Assembly: GCA_937967755.1 (NCBI GenBank)
Contig: CALBTA010000654.1
Location: forward strand, 1-5,286
DNA length: 5,286 bases
Reading direction: 5' to 3'
DNA from: an uncultured Planctomycetaceae bacterium
Lineage (GTDB): Bacteria > Planctomycetota > Planctomycetia > Pirellulales > Pirellulaceae
The position numbers and the translations under genes are program-made. Below the pieces are notes generated by a model. That model saw nothing but the letters and a program-made list of their open reading frames with translations, was not told the DNA's origin and did not search any database. Positions 1-5,286 of this stretch are shown in pieces (position 1 is the first letter of the stretch; each line of letters starts with the position of its first letter).

Positions 1-44
1 CGCACCGATTCCTCGTGAACGACGGACAAGATGCGCAAACTCAT
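1..44 (-). CDS. 5' end of probable type II toxin (partial)
   Basis: An ATG at 44-42 overlaps the TAA stop of the antitoxin as TAATG, the translational-coupling geometry usual in toxin-antitoxin operons. The visible peptide is MSLRILSVVHEESV and then runs off the window. In the PF09720-type modules the gene after the antitoxin is normally a RelE/ParE-superfamily toxin (mRNA interferase or gyrase poison), whose N-terminus is a hydrophobic beta strand followed by an acidic, helix-starting segment. Fourteen residues fit that pattern but cannot prove it. The call rests mainly on the position and the overlap. It could instead be an unrelated small ORF. Confidence 0.42.
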   Translation of the reverse strand, partial: MSLRILSVVHEESV

Positions 45-280
45 TACGTTTGAACATTCACTTTCTTAAGTGCCGCTCGCATTCTGGCGAGCGCCTCTGG
101 CCACTCACTTGCCTCGAACTGCCCTGATTTGATCAACTTACTTCTCGACCGCAACTCTTCATTGGACGGACCGAGGGGAGGGTCGTCATCAAGGCTATCG
201 ATGATCCGCTTGGCCAGGTCCGCTCGTTGATCCAGCGGAAGCGCTAGCGCTTCGCAAAAGATTTCGGCGACCCTACTCAT
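44..280 (-). CDS. Addiction module antitoxin, PF09720/TIGR02574-like
   Basis: A 78-aa acidic protein. The N-terminal half carries the pattern of the 'putative addiction module component' family: ALALPLDQRADLAKRIIDSL (residues 11-30), matching the family's 'L.L...ER..LA..ll.SL' helix pair, followed by a flexible acidic DDDPP stretch (31-35). The C-terminal half has the spaced R..L..G......W.EA...MR..L pattern (about 44-71) seen in relatives. Members act as labile antitoxins that cover a RelE/ParE-like toxin; a toxin-like start codon overlaps its stop (TAATG). The ATG at 280 was chosen because GGGAG sits 5 nt upstream and a promoter lies at 318-346. The same frame can be extended to a TTG at 358, but that would begin upstream of the promoter and has no family support. 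An in-frame ATG at 292 is a weaker alternative. The family call is from motif recall, not a search. Confidence 0.75.
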   Translation of the reverse strand: MSRVAEIFCEALALPLDQRADLAKRIIDSLDDDPPLGPSNEELRSRSKLIKSGQFEASEWPEALARMRAALKKVNVQT

Positions 281-285
281 ATCTT

Positions 286-290
286 CTCCC
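286..290 (-). promoter_or_regulatory. Shine-Dalgarno site deciding the antitoxin start
   Basis: GGGAG on the minus strand ends 5 nt before the ATG at 280. It lies inside the reading frame extended from the ATG at 292 or the TTG at 358, so it favours the shorter 78-aa product. Confidence 0.65.
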
Positions 291-317
291 ATACAATCTC
301 TATCTCCGATCACTCGA

Positions 318-346
318 ATTATCGCTTGCCACAGTACAAATCTCAA
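318..346 (-). promoter_or_regulatory. sigma70-like promoter of the toxin-antitoxin unit
   Basis: On the minus strand, TTGAGA (346-341, 5 of 6 with TTGACA) and GATAAT (323-318, 5 of 6 with TATAAT) are separated by exactly 17 bp. Transcription would start near 310, giving a leader of about 30 nt before the antitoxin ATG at 280. The whole promoter lies in the 80-bp gap after ilvD, so the module has its own transcription start. TA promoters are usually autorepressed by the antitoxin or complex. No clear operator palindrome was seen here. Confidence 0.5.
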
Positions 347-360
347 GGACAATTCCAAGG

Positions 361-2064
361 TTACTCATCCGTCACACAACCTTCGCTGGCGCTCTTCACG
401 TTCTTAATATACTTGTACAGTGTGCCGCGGTTGGATTTGTAGGGCGGTTGTTGCCACGCGGCTTGCCGCTTTGCCAGTTCTGCTTCCGAAAGATCAACAT
501 CGATGCGACAGGCGTCGGCGTCGATGGTGATTTGATCACCATCTTCCACCAGCGCAATTGGGCCGCCCTCTTGGGCCTCCGGCGTGATGTGGCCGACGAT
601 GAAACCGTGCGATCCGCCGGAGAAACGTCCGTCGGTCAGCAGCGCCACATCGCTGCCCAGCCCCGCACCGACGATAGCGCTGGTCGGCGTCAGCATCTCC
701 GGCATGCCTGGCCCGCCTTTGGGGCCTTCATAGCGAATGATCACCACGTCGCCCTTTTGAATCTTGCCGTCCTCCAACCCTTTAAGCATCTCTTCTTCGC
801 TATTGAACGCCCGCGCCGGGCCGGTGAATTTCAGCCCTTCTTTGCCGGTGATCTTGGCGACTGCGCCATCCGCCGCGAGGTTGCCATATAGGATGCGGAT
901 ATGACCTGTCTTCTTGAGCGGTTCTTCGACCGTGTGGATAATGTCTTGACCTTCGTTTAGCCCCGGCACATCGGCCACATTCTCGGCCAGCGTTTTCCCG
1001 GTGACGGTCAGGCAATCGCCGTTGAGCAAGCCCGCTTCGAGTAGATACCTCTGCACCGCGGGCGTGCCGCCGACTGCGTGCAAGTCTTCCATCACGTATT
1101 TGCCCGAGGGTTTCAGGTCCGCCAGATACGGCACGCGGTCGCTGAACCGCTGGAAATCATTCAAAGTCAATTCGACATCCACACTGCGCGCCATCGCAAT
1201 CAAATGCAACACTGCGTTCGTCGATCCCCCGAGGGCCATGGTGATGACGATGGCGTTCTCAAACGCCTCGCGGGTCATGATGTCGCGGGGCTTGATGTCG
1301 TTCTCCAGCAACTTGCGAATCGCCGGCCCGGCATCGAGGCATTCTTGCAGCTTACCGGGGTCTTCCGCCGGCATCGAAGCGCTGTAGGGCAGCGACATGC
1401 CAAGCGTTTCAATCGCGGTCGCCATCGTGTTGGCCGTATACATTCCGCCGCACGCGCCGGCACCGGGGATGCTGCATTGCAGGATCGACTTTCGCTGCTG
1501 TTCGGTGATGGTCCCCGCAATCGATTGGCCATAGGCTTGAAACGCCGAGACAATATCGAGCTTGTCCGCCGCGACCCCTTCGACCCCATCGAGCATGCGC
1601 GAGCACCCGGCGCGAATCGTCCCGCCGTAGACCATGATGCCCGGCCGGTTCAGCCGCCCCATCGCCATGATGCAACCGGGCATGTTCTTATCGCAACCGG
1701 GCAGGGCGATGCAGGCGTCGTACCACTGCCCGCCCATCACGGTTTCGATCGAATCGGCGATCAAGTCGCGCGATTGCAGCGAAAAACTCATCCCCTCGGT
1801 GCCCATCGAAATCCCATCGCTGACGCCGACGGTGTTAAACCGCAACCCGACCAACCCCGCGGCCGCCACCCCCTCTTTCACCTTGGCGGCCAGATCGAGC
1901 AGATGCATGTTGCAGGTATTGCCTTCGTACCAAACGCTGGCGATCCCGACTTGGGCCTTGTCCATATCGGCCTCGGTCATGCCGGTGCCATAAAGCATCG
2001 CCTGCGAAGCCCCCTGGCTGGCCGGCTGCGTGATGCGTGAGGAGTATTTGTTGAGTTGTGTCAT
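361..2064 (-). CDS. ilvD: Dihydroxy-acid dehydratase
   Basis: 567-aa full-length IlvD (family usually about 550-615 aa), cytoplasmic. It dehydrates 2,3-dihydroxy-isovalerate and 2,3-dihydroxy-3-methylvalerate to the 2-keto acids, the penultimate step to valine and isoleucine. The three cluster-ligand cysteines of the ILVD/EDD family are present: Cys51 (EGNTCNMH), Cys124 (GCDKNMPGC, first PROSITE-type signature; Lys126 is at the position of the carboxylated, Mg-binding lysine) and Cys205 (GACGGMYT). The second signature [12 protein letters not shown] is at 474-485, with the likely catalytic serine at 482. Start: the ATG at 2064 has AAGGA 6 nt upstream. A GTG at 2088 would add 8 residues but lies within the hairpin at 2085-2105 and has no ribosome site. 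It lies 92 bp after the prpD-like gene on the same strand. No transcription-attenuation leader peptide was seen. The Fe-S cofactor type ([2Fe-2S] or [4Fe-4S]) cannot be decided by eye. Confidence 0.98.
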   Translation of the reverse strand: MTQLNKYSSRITQPASQGASQAMLYGTGMTEADMDKAQVGIASVWYEGNTCNMHLLDLAAKVKEGVAAAGLVGLRFNTVGVSDGISMGTEGMSFSLQSRDLIADSIETVMGGQWYDACIALPGCDKNMPGCIMAMGRLNRPGIMVYGGTIRAGCSRMLDGVEGVAADKLDIVSAFQAYGQSIAGTITEQQRKSILQCSIPGAGACGGMYTANTMATAIETLGMSLPYSASMPAEDPGKLQECLDAGPAIRKLLENDIKPRDIMTREAFENAIVITMALGGSTNAVLHLIAMARSVDVELTLNDFQRFSDRVPYLADLKPSGKYVMEDLHAVGGTPAVQRYLLEAGLLNGDCLTVTGKTLAENVADVPGLNEGQDIIHTVEEPLKKTGHIRILYGNLAADGAVAKITGKEGLKFTGPARAFNSEEEMLKGLEDGKIQKGDVVIIRYEGPKGGPGMPEMLTPTSAIVGAGLGSDVALLTDGRFSGGSHGFIVGHITPEAQEGGPIALVEDGDQITIDADACRIDVDLSEAELAKRQAAWQQPPYKSNRGTLYKYIKNVKSASEGCVTDE

Positions 2065-2070
2065 TAAATT

Positions 2071-2076
2071 TCCTTC
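2071..2076 (-). promoter_or_regulatory. Shine-Dalgarno site of ilvD
   Basis: GAAGGA on the minus strand ends 6 nt before the ATG at 2064. It selects this start over the GTG at 2088 and lies 8 nt downstream of the leader hairpin (2085-2105). Confidence 0.75.
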
Positions 2077-2080
2077 TGTC

Positions 2081-2105
2081 GTAGTCACAAGCTGCCAGCT
2101 TGTGA
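2081..2105 (+). repeat. GTAG-hairpin (REP-like), single copy in the ilvD leader
   Basis: GTAG at 2081-2084 is followed directly by a perfect 9-bp hairpin: TCACAAGCT (2085-2093), loop GCC, AGCTTGTGA (2097-2105). The apex therefore reads T-GCC-A on the GTAG strand. It shares the GTAG foot and T-NCC-A apex with the hairpins at 3696-3720, 3743-3762 and 4559-4583, although the stem sequence is different. It lies between the prpD-like gene and ilvD, within the probable ilvD 5' leader, where it may stabilise mRNA. It has no U-tract and so does not look like an intrinsic terminator. Confidence 0.7.
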
Positions 2106-2117
2106 ACTGGATCGCGC

Positions 2118-2123
2118 ATTATA
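2118..2123 (-). promoter_or_regulatory. Possible -10 element upstream of ilvD
   Basis: A perfect TATAAT on the minus strand, about 54 bp before the ilvD ATG. A start near 2110 would place the 2085-2105 hairpin at the very 5' end of the mRNA. The region 16-18 bp upstream (about 2140-2147) has no good TTGACA match, so the call is tentative. The -10 box sits between two direct copies of ATCGCGC (plus strand 2111-2117 and 2123-2129), 12 bp apart, which could be a regulator half-site pair or chance. Confidence 0.35.
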
Positions 2124-2156
2124 TCGCGCCCCGCAAAGGAAAGAATTGGGGCGATT

Positions 2157-3665
2157 TCACTTGATGTGCGAATAGATTTTCGCGACTTCAATAGCCGACT
2201 TTTCGCCCAACGGGAAAATGCGTCGGCGAAGGGCCTGCGGGTCGGTTTCCCCCAAGCTGGCGAACCGATTGAATTTTTCACCCAATAGTTCATCCAGTTC
2301 GCTGCCATCGCCGCGGGCGTGGCCTTGGGGGTACATGATCAGGCCGCTGGCGCATTTGCCCAAGTCGGCGTGGGTGATTTCCAGCGATGTCGGGATGCCG
2401 TCGGGGTACTTCGCGTCGAACTCCGCGCCGCCGTGGCGGAAGTTGATCCTCTGCATGAGCTGCCGCGTGAGCGGGTGGAAGAGCGCATCTTCGTCGTAAT
2501 CTTCCGGCAGCAGCATCAGCTCGCGCCAGCCGGATAGCCCGGTTTCGATCGCCTTGCGCAGCAGCGTGGCGATCATGTATGCCATCGAACGATCGGCGCT
2601 CTGCCGGGTGCGCGGATCGCCCTTGTGCGGGTCGCCGATGATGCTAAAGGCCGGCTCGTAGATTTCAATGTTGATTGACTCGATGCCATTCGATTGCTGC
2701 AGCAACCGCGGCTGGGCAGCGAGAACATCCAGCAAACCTTGAATCGCCCCGGCCGACTGATGTTCGTACATGCCCAGCTTGAAGTGCATTCCCATCACCG
2801 CAAAATCGTCGCCGGTTAGCTCCAGGCGAAGATCAAACGGGCTTACGTCATTTCGTTCTGGCGGCTGAAACAAACAAAAGACTGCCTGCGGGTTGCGGAA
2901 GATGTCCATCGGCCCAATGAAACCGCGCATCGCCCGGTGAACGCACGTGACCGCCATCTCGGCACTGATCGCCGCCGACGCCCCTTTGGAATCGGAAAGC
3001 TGATGCCCGTGGAGGATCGCCCGGAAGGGAACGTAGTGGGCGACGAGCATTCCAATCGCCGCTTCGATTTGCTCGGCAGCCGCGCCCATCATCGCCCCGT
3101 AGACTGCCGCCGAAGCGATCGCCCCATGCAGCACATGATCAATCTTGTGCTGCTTGAGCGCAAAGACTTCAGCCAACCGCCCGCGGATCTCATCCAGGCA
3201 AACCATCGCCAGCAGGGCTTGCCGGCCGTCGCAGCCGCGCTGCTGTGCCGCCGCGATTGCGACGGGGTAGAAGTCGTTGTGCCCAAATTCGCCGCAACAG
3301 TCGCCAGTGATTGGATTGAAGCCGAAGTTCGTTCCGTTGGCATCCAGTTCACGCACGGCAGCGCAATTCGCCAGCACGGCTTTTTCGGGCCGCACCGTGA
3401 GCCTCGACCCGAAGCAAGTCGTACCAGGTGTTTCACCATCGGGAAGCGAATACTCCAAGGCTTCATCGCGAAGAATCGTCGGAGCGCTGGCCCCAATCCT
3501 CAACGCCGCCACTGCGCAGGCGATGCTATCCAAGTGAAACTGCTCGGTCTTCGCCAGCACCGCATCGCTCGGTTGCCCCCCACCGGCGAGAAAATCGATC
3601 GCGTACTGCCCGATGCCCAACGCCTGGTTGGAATCTCGCGGTAGGTTGCGGTAGCTGTTGGACAA
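2157..3665 (-). CDS. MmgE/PrpD family protein (2-methylcitrate dehydratase-like)
   Basis: About 502 aa, close to the 450-500 typical of MmgE/PrpD proteins, whose characterised members dehydrate 2-methylcitrate, citrate or similar tricarboxylates without an Fe-S cluster. Family landmarks in order: FHLDSIACAVAAL (43-55), the LANCAAVRELDANGT segment (98-112), GEFGHNDFYPVAIAAAQ (125-141) at the place of the family's 'HPSD' active-site motif, DHVLHGAIASAAVYGA (176-191), the KGASAAISAEMA helix (227-238), FKLGMYEHQSAGAIQGLLD (295-313) and DPRTRQSADRSMAYM (350-364). No prpB, prpC or acnD lies nearby, so a methylcitrate-cycle role is not supported and the substrate is unknown. The start is uncertain. 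No ATG is available near the N-terminus. The TTG at 3665 is used, with only a weak AGAAAG upstream, and its bases overlap a small hairpin (3664-3677). A TTG at 3620 is possible. A longer frame to a TTG at 3734 would run through the repeat at 3696-3720 and is disfavoured. Confidence 0.9.
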   Translation of the reverse strand: MSNSYRNLPRDSNQALGIGQYAIDFLAGGGQPSDAVLAKTEQFHLDSIACAVAALRIGASAPTILRDEALEYSLPDGETPGTTCFGSRLTVRPEKAVLANCAAVRELDANGTNFGFNPITGDCCGEFGHNDFYPVAIAAAQQRGCDGRQALLAMVCLDEIRGRLAEVFALKQHKIDHVLHGAIASAAVYGAMMGAAAEQIEAAIGMLVAHYVPFRAILHGHQLSDSKGASAAISAEMAVTCVHRAMRGFIGPMDIFRNPQAVFCLFQPPERNDVSPFDLRLELTGDDFAVMGMHFKLGMYEHQSAGAIQGLLDVLAAQPRLLQQSNGIESINIEIYEPAFSIIGDPHKGDPRTRQSADRSMAYMIATLLRKAIETGLSGWRELMLLPEDYDEDALFHPLTRQLMQRINFRHGGAEFDAKYPDGIPTSLEITHADLGKCASGLIMYPQGHARGDGSELDELLGEKFNRFASLGETDPQALRRRIFPLGEKSAIEVAKIYSHIK

Positions 3666-3685
3666 GACGGTGGTCTTTCTACAAT
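3658..3685 (+). promoter_or_regulatory. Tentative promoter for the ATPase gene
   Basis: On the plus strand, TACAAT (3680-3685, 5 of 6 with TATAAT) follows TTGGAC (3658-3663) by 16 bp, or TGGACA (3659-3664, 5 of 6 with TTGACA) by 15 bp. It would start transcription near 3692 and put both hairpins of 3696-3762 into the leader of the ATPase mRNA. Its -35 region overlaps the chosen start of the divergent prpD-like gene. Spacing and matches are mediocre. Confidence 0.25.
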
Positions 3686-3695
3686 GAACTTGTAT

Positions 3696-3720
3696 GTAGG
3701 TCGGACTACCAGGTCCGGCC
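3696..3720 (+). repeat. GTAG-hairpin (REP-like), left member of a head-to-head pair
   Basis: GTAG at 3696-3699 overlaps the first base of a stem formed by GGTCGGAC (3699-3706) and GTCCGGCC (3713-3720), which pair over 8 bp with one G-U. Allowing one bulged G (3713), the stem closes further to an apex reading T-ACC-A (3707-3711). GTAG and the CC apex lie on the plus strand. It occupies the divergent gap between the prpD-like and ATPase genes. Confidence 0.65.
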
Positions 3721-3742
3721 GAATCAGCCAACAAGGGCGTGG

Positions 3743-3762
3743 ACAGACCTGGAGGTCTGTAC
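3743..3762 (-). repeat. Inverted GTAG-type hairpin, right member of the pair
   Basis: ACAGACCT (3743-3750) and AGGTCTGT (3753-3760) form a perfect 8-bp inverted repeat around GG. Read on the minus strand the apex is T-CC-A and the 5' foot is GTAC (3762-3759), one base from GTAG. This unit is therefore oriented opposite to the one at 3696-3720, with a 22-bp spacer between them. It ends 25 bp before the ATPase ATG. Confidence 0.6.
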
Positions 3763-3787
3763 TGCGTCGCCTGAACTGGCGATTGTA

Positions 3788-4522
3788 ATGGATTCCTTTC
3801 TTCGCAGTATCAGCTTGTACCACGCGCGGGTCGATTCGTTCGATGCGTTTCCGTTCAGCGTGCCGGCGGTGCGACAAATGGATACGGTCGAGCTGCACCC
3901 GCAAGTGACGTTCTTCATCGGAGAGAACGGAACCGGCAAGACGACGTTGCTCGAGGCGGTCGCCCTAGTCGAAGGGTTTCACCATGAAGGGGGCACACGG
4001 AATTTTTCCGGCGAGCGCCACGACAAGCGCTACCAGTTGGCGAACGCGATCGGCGTTGCCCGAGGTGTTCGCCGCGCGCGGCACGACAGCTTCTATCTAC
4101 GAGCGGAAAGTTTTTACAACGTCGCCACGCAGATTGATGACCTGGGCCTGATCAACGAGAAAAGCCCCTACGGCAACGTTTCGCTGCATGAACAGTCACA
4201 CGGCGCGGCGTTCCTGACGATCTTCATGCAACGAATGGGCAGCAACGGGCTGTACCTGCTCGACGAACCGGAATCGGCCCTCTCGCCGCAGCGTCAGTTG
4301 GCGTTTTTGGCCGCCATGCACCAGCACGCCCAGGCCGGTTCGCAGTTCATCATCGCCACGCACTCGCCGATCATCATGGCTTACCCCAACGCGATCATCT
4401 ACCAGTTCAGCGACCAAGGCATCGCCCCGGTTGAATACACCGACACGGAACATTACAAGGTAACGAACATGTTTCTGACGCGGCGCGAGAAGATGCTGGC
4501 CGACTTGATGGGTGATGAGTAG
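3788..4522 (+). CDS. AAA/ABC-type ATPase, COG3910-like predicted ATPase
   Basis: 244-aa soluble, single nucleotide-binding domain. Walker A is GENGTGKT (45-52; Lys51, Thr52), a Q-loop-region segment is FYLRAESFYNVAT (102-114), the ABC-signature equivalent is SLHEQSHGA (132-140), Walker B is GLYLLDEP (154-161; Asp159, catalytic Glu160), the D-loop region is SALSPQRQ (163-170) and the switch histidine is in IIATHSP (His192). The C-terminal YTDTEHYKVTNMFL (217-230) also fits this group. There is no transmembrane segment, partner permease, coiled coil or nuclease domain, so it is not an obvious transporter, SMC or OLD-type protein. Its biological role is unknown. The ATG at 3788 gives the family's length but has no convincing ribosome site. 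The open frame continues upstream to 3428, but that part is antisense to the prpD-like gene and crosses the repeats. hemL follows 81 bp later on the same strand. Confidence 0.9.
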   Translation: MDSFLRSISLYHARVDSFDAFPFSVPAVRQMDTVELHPQVTFFIGENGTGKTTLLEAVALVEGFHHEGGTRNFSGERHDKRYQLANAIGVARGVRRARHDSFYLRAESFYNVATQIDDLGLINEKSPYGNVSLHEQSHGAAFLTIFMQRMGSNGLYLLDEPESALSPQRQLAFLAAMHQHAQAGSQFIIATHSPIIMAYPNAIIYQFSDQGIAPVEYTDTEHYKVTNMFLTRREKMLADLMGDE

Positions 4523-4534
4523 AGCGATGCTCAA

Positions 4535-4558
4535 GTAGGACGAAGTTGTACTTCGCCC
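4535..4558 (+). repeat. GTAG-hairpin (REP-like), left member of a second pair
   Basis: GTAG (4535-4538) leads into CGAAGT (4541-4546), loop TGT, ACTTCG (4550-4555), a perfect 6-bp stem that extends past one A/C mismatch by two G-C pairs (4538-4539 with 4557-4558). The apex is T-TGT-A, so it keeps the closing T-A pair but not the NCC loop of the other copies. It begins 12 bp after the ATPase stop. Confidence 0.65.
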
Positions 4559-4583
4559 AGAACGCAGTGGAACTGCGTTCTAC
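4559..4583 (-). repeat. Inverted GTAG-hairpin, right member of the second pair
   Basis: AGAACGCAGT (4559-4568) and ACTGCGTTCT (4572-4581) form a perfect 10-bp stem around GGA, followed by AC to give CTAC (4580-4583). On the minus strand this is a GTAG foot and a T-TCC-A apex. It directly abuts the hairpin at 4535-4558, and the outer GTAG (4535-4538) and CTAC (4580-4583) are complementary. The whole 49-bp unit can thus fold as two arms on a short common stem. It ends 11 bp before the hemL ribosome site. There is no poly-T tract, so a terminator role is unlikely though 3'-end protection is possible. Confidence 0.72.
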
Positions 4584-4594
4584 GAAAGAACATT

Positions 4595-4598
4595 GGAG
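4595..4598 (+). promoter_or_regulatory. Shine-Dalgarno site of hemL
   Basis: GGAG ends 5 nt before the ATG at 4604 and fixes that start. It follows closely on the hairpin pair ending at 4583, so strong folding of that pair could influence access of ribosomes. Confidence 0.75.
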
Positions 4599-4603
4599 AA
4601 CAT

Positions 4604-5286
4604 ATGAACCGCAATCGCAGTCACGAAATTTTCACTCGGGCGCAACAATTGATGCCGGGCGGGGTGAATAGTCCGGCTCGGGCGTTTGGCGCGGTCGGGG
4701 GCGAGCCGGCGATCATGGCCCGGGGCGAGGGGGCTTACTTGTTCGACGTCGATGGCAATCGCTACATCGACTACATCGGCAGTTGGGGACCGATCATCTT
4801 GGGCCACGCCCACCCGGCGGTGACCGCGGCGCTCGAAAAAACCATTCGCGACGGAACCAGCTTCGGTGCACCGACCGAAGCCGAGAACACCCTGGCCGAG
4901 CTGATCATCGAAGCGGTTCCTTCCGTCGAAAAAGTCCGCCTGGTCAACTCCGGCACCGAAGCCACGATGAGCGCCATCCGCCTTGTCCGCGGCTTCACCG
5001 GGCGCGATTGTGTCATCAAGTTCGCCGGCAACTATCACGGGCATGTCGATAGTTTGCTGGTCGCCGCCGGCAGCAGTGCGGCGACATTGGGCGTGCCGAA
5101 TTCGCCGGGCGTTACGGCAGGAACGACGAAAGATACGCTGGTGCTGCGGTACAACGACGTCGCGGAACTGGAAGCGGCGTTCGACGAGCATGGCGAGCGA
5201 ATCGCGGCGGTGATCATGGAACCGGTGGTCGGCAACATGGGCTGCGTGCGCGGGACGATGGAGTTTCTCACCGCAGCCCGAGAGGT
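4604..5286 (+). CDS. hemL: Glutamate-1-semialdehyde 2,1-aminomutase (3' end outside window)
   Basis: The first 227 residues of a protein that is normally about 430 aa. HemL is a cytoplasmic PLP enzyme of the class-III aminotransferase fold that moves the amino group of glutamate-1-semialdehyde to give 5-aminolevulinate, the tRNA-Glu-dependent (C5) entry to haem and other tetrapyrroles. Diagnostic stretches are the N-terminal [19 protein letters not shown] (17-35), [19 protein letters not shown] (45-63), ILGHAHP (65-71), the PLP-phosphate-binding [16 protein letters not shown] (115-130), the cofactor-stacking YHGHVDS (144-150) and EPVVGNMG (206-213). The PLP-binding lysine and the DEV motif lie past the window edge and cannot be checked. 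Seventeen residues of [17 protein letters not shown] plus GSWGP separate it clearly from ordinary ornithine-type aminotransferases. The frame is open to the last base. Being on the same strand 81 bp after the ATPase gene, it may be read from the ATPase promoter or its own; no clear promoter was seen in the gap. Confidence 0.97.
   Translation, partial: MNRNRSHEIFTRAQQLMPGGVNSPARAFGAVGGEPAIMARGEGAYLFDVDGNRYIDYIGSWGPIILGHAHPAVTAALEKTIRDGTSFGAPTEAENTLAELIIEAVPSVEKVRLVNSGTEATMSAIRLVRGFTGRDCVIKFAGNYHGHVDSLLVAAGSSAATLGVPNSPGVTAGTTKDTLVLRYNDVAELEAAFDEHGERIAAVIMEPVVGNMGCVRGTMEFLTAARE

Noticed and set aside
281..360. Terminator for ilvD in the gap before the antitoxin
   Set aside because: Only 3- to 4-bp inverted repeats were found and no T-run; the gap is better explained by the promoter at 318-346.
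1078..2040. 320-codon plus-strand open frame antisense to ilvD
   Set aside because: It lies wholly within ilvD, its translation is rich in R, H, P and G typical of an antisense shadow in GC-rich DNA, and it matches no family I recognise.
2127..2153. CGCCCC / GGGGCG inverted repeat after the prpD-like gene as an intrinsic terminator
   Set aside because: The stem is 6 bp with a 15-nt loop and no T-tract follows on the minus strand; it also overlaps the candidate ilvD promoter region.
2937..3644. 235-codon plus-strand open frame antisense to the prpD-like gene
   Set aside because: It is a shadow of a gene with clear family motifs, with compositionally biased translation and no recognisable domain.
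3666..3734. 23-codon N-terminal extension of the prpD-like frame from a TTG
   Set aside because: It translates through the GTAG-hairpin at 3696-3720 and adds residues not expected in the family.
3428..3787. 120-codon upstream extension of the ATPase frame
   Set aside because: Its sequence is antisense to the prpD-like N-terminus and crosses both hairpins; the ATPase family length is met from the ATG at 3788.
4580..5191. 203-codon minus-strand open frame opposite hemL
   Set aside because: The hemL frame has unmistakable family motifs throughout; the opposite frame is a shadow and ends inside the hairpin repeat.
1..5286. CRISPR array, tRNA or rRNA gene, insertion sequence or phage genes
   Set aside because: No regularly spaced direct repeats, cloverleaf-like sequence, rRNA-like stretch, transposase motif or phage protein was seen on either strand.

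Overview
This window looks like an ordinary bacterial chromosome segment carrying two housekeeping enzymes (IlvD, HemL), an MmgE/PrpD-family protein, a solitary ABC-type ATPase and the edge of a toxin-antitoxin module. Base composition is moderately GC-rich in the genes and AT-richer in several gaps. The style of IlvD and PrpD, with hairpin repeats in most gaps, recalls Planctomycetes of the Pirellula type. That is a low-to-medium confidence impression, because no rRNA or other phylogenetic marker is present.

Layout. Positions 1-280 (minus strand) hold the first codons of a probable toxin and a complete 78-aa addiction-module antitoxin. A good sigma70-like promoter (318-346) lies in the 80-bp gap behind ilvD. 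Positions 361-2064 (minus) are ilvD, dihydroxy-acid dehydratase, for branched-chain amino acid synthesis. Positions 2157-3665 (minus) are an MmgE/PrpD-family protein, which may be co-transcribed with ilvD across a 92-bp gap. A 122-bp divergent region follows. Positions 3788-4522 (plus) encode a small AAA/ABC-type ATPase resembling the COG3910 'predicted ATPase' group. From 4604 to the window end (plus) is the N-terminal half of hemL, glutamate-1-semialdehyde aminomutase, of the C5 tetrapyrrole pathway.

The genes do not form one pathway. The feature that links the gaps is a set of five short hairpins: one in the ilvD leader, two in the divergent region and two before hemL. Stem sequences differ, but the architecture is the same. 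A GTAG (or near match) stands at the 5' foot, and the apex is a T-A pair closing a tiny loop that usually reads NCC. Two sites are head-to-head pairs, like the BIME arrangement of REP elements. This is the best candidate for something not covered by standard annotation. Whether the family recurs genome-wide cannot be seen from here.
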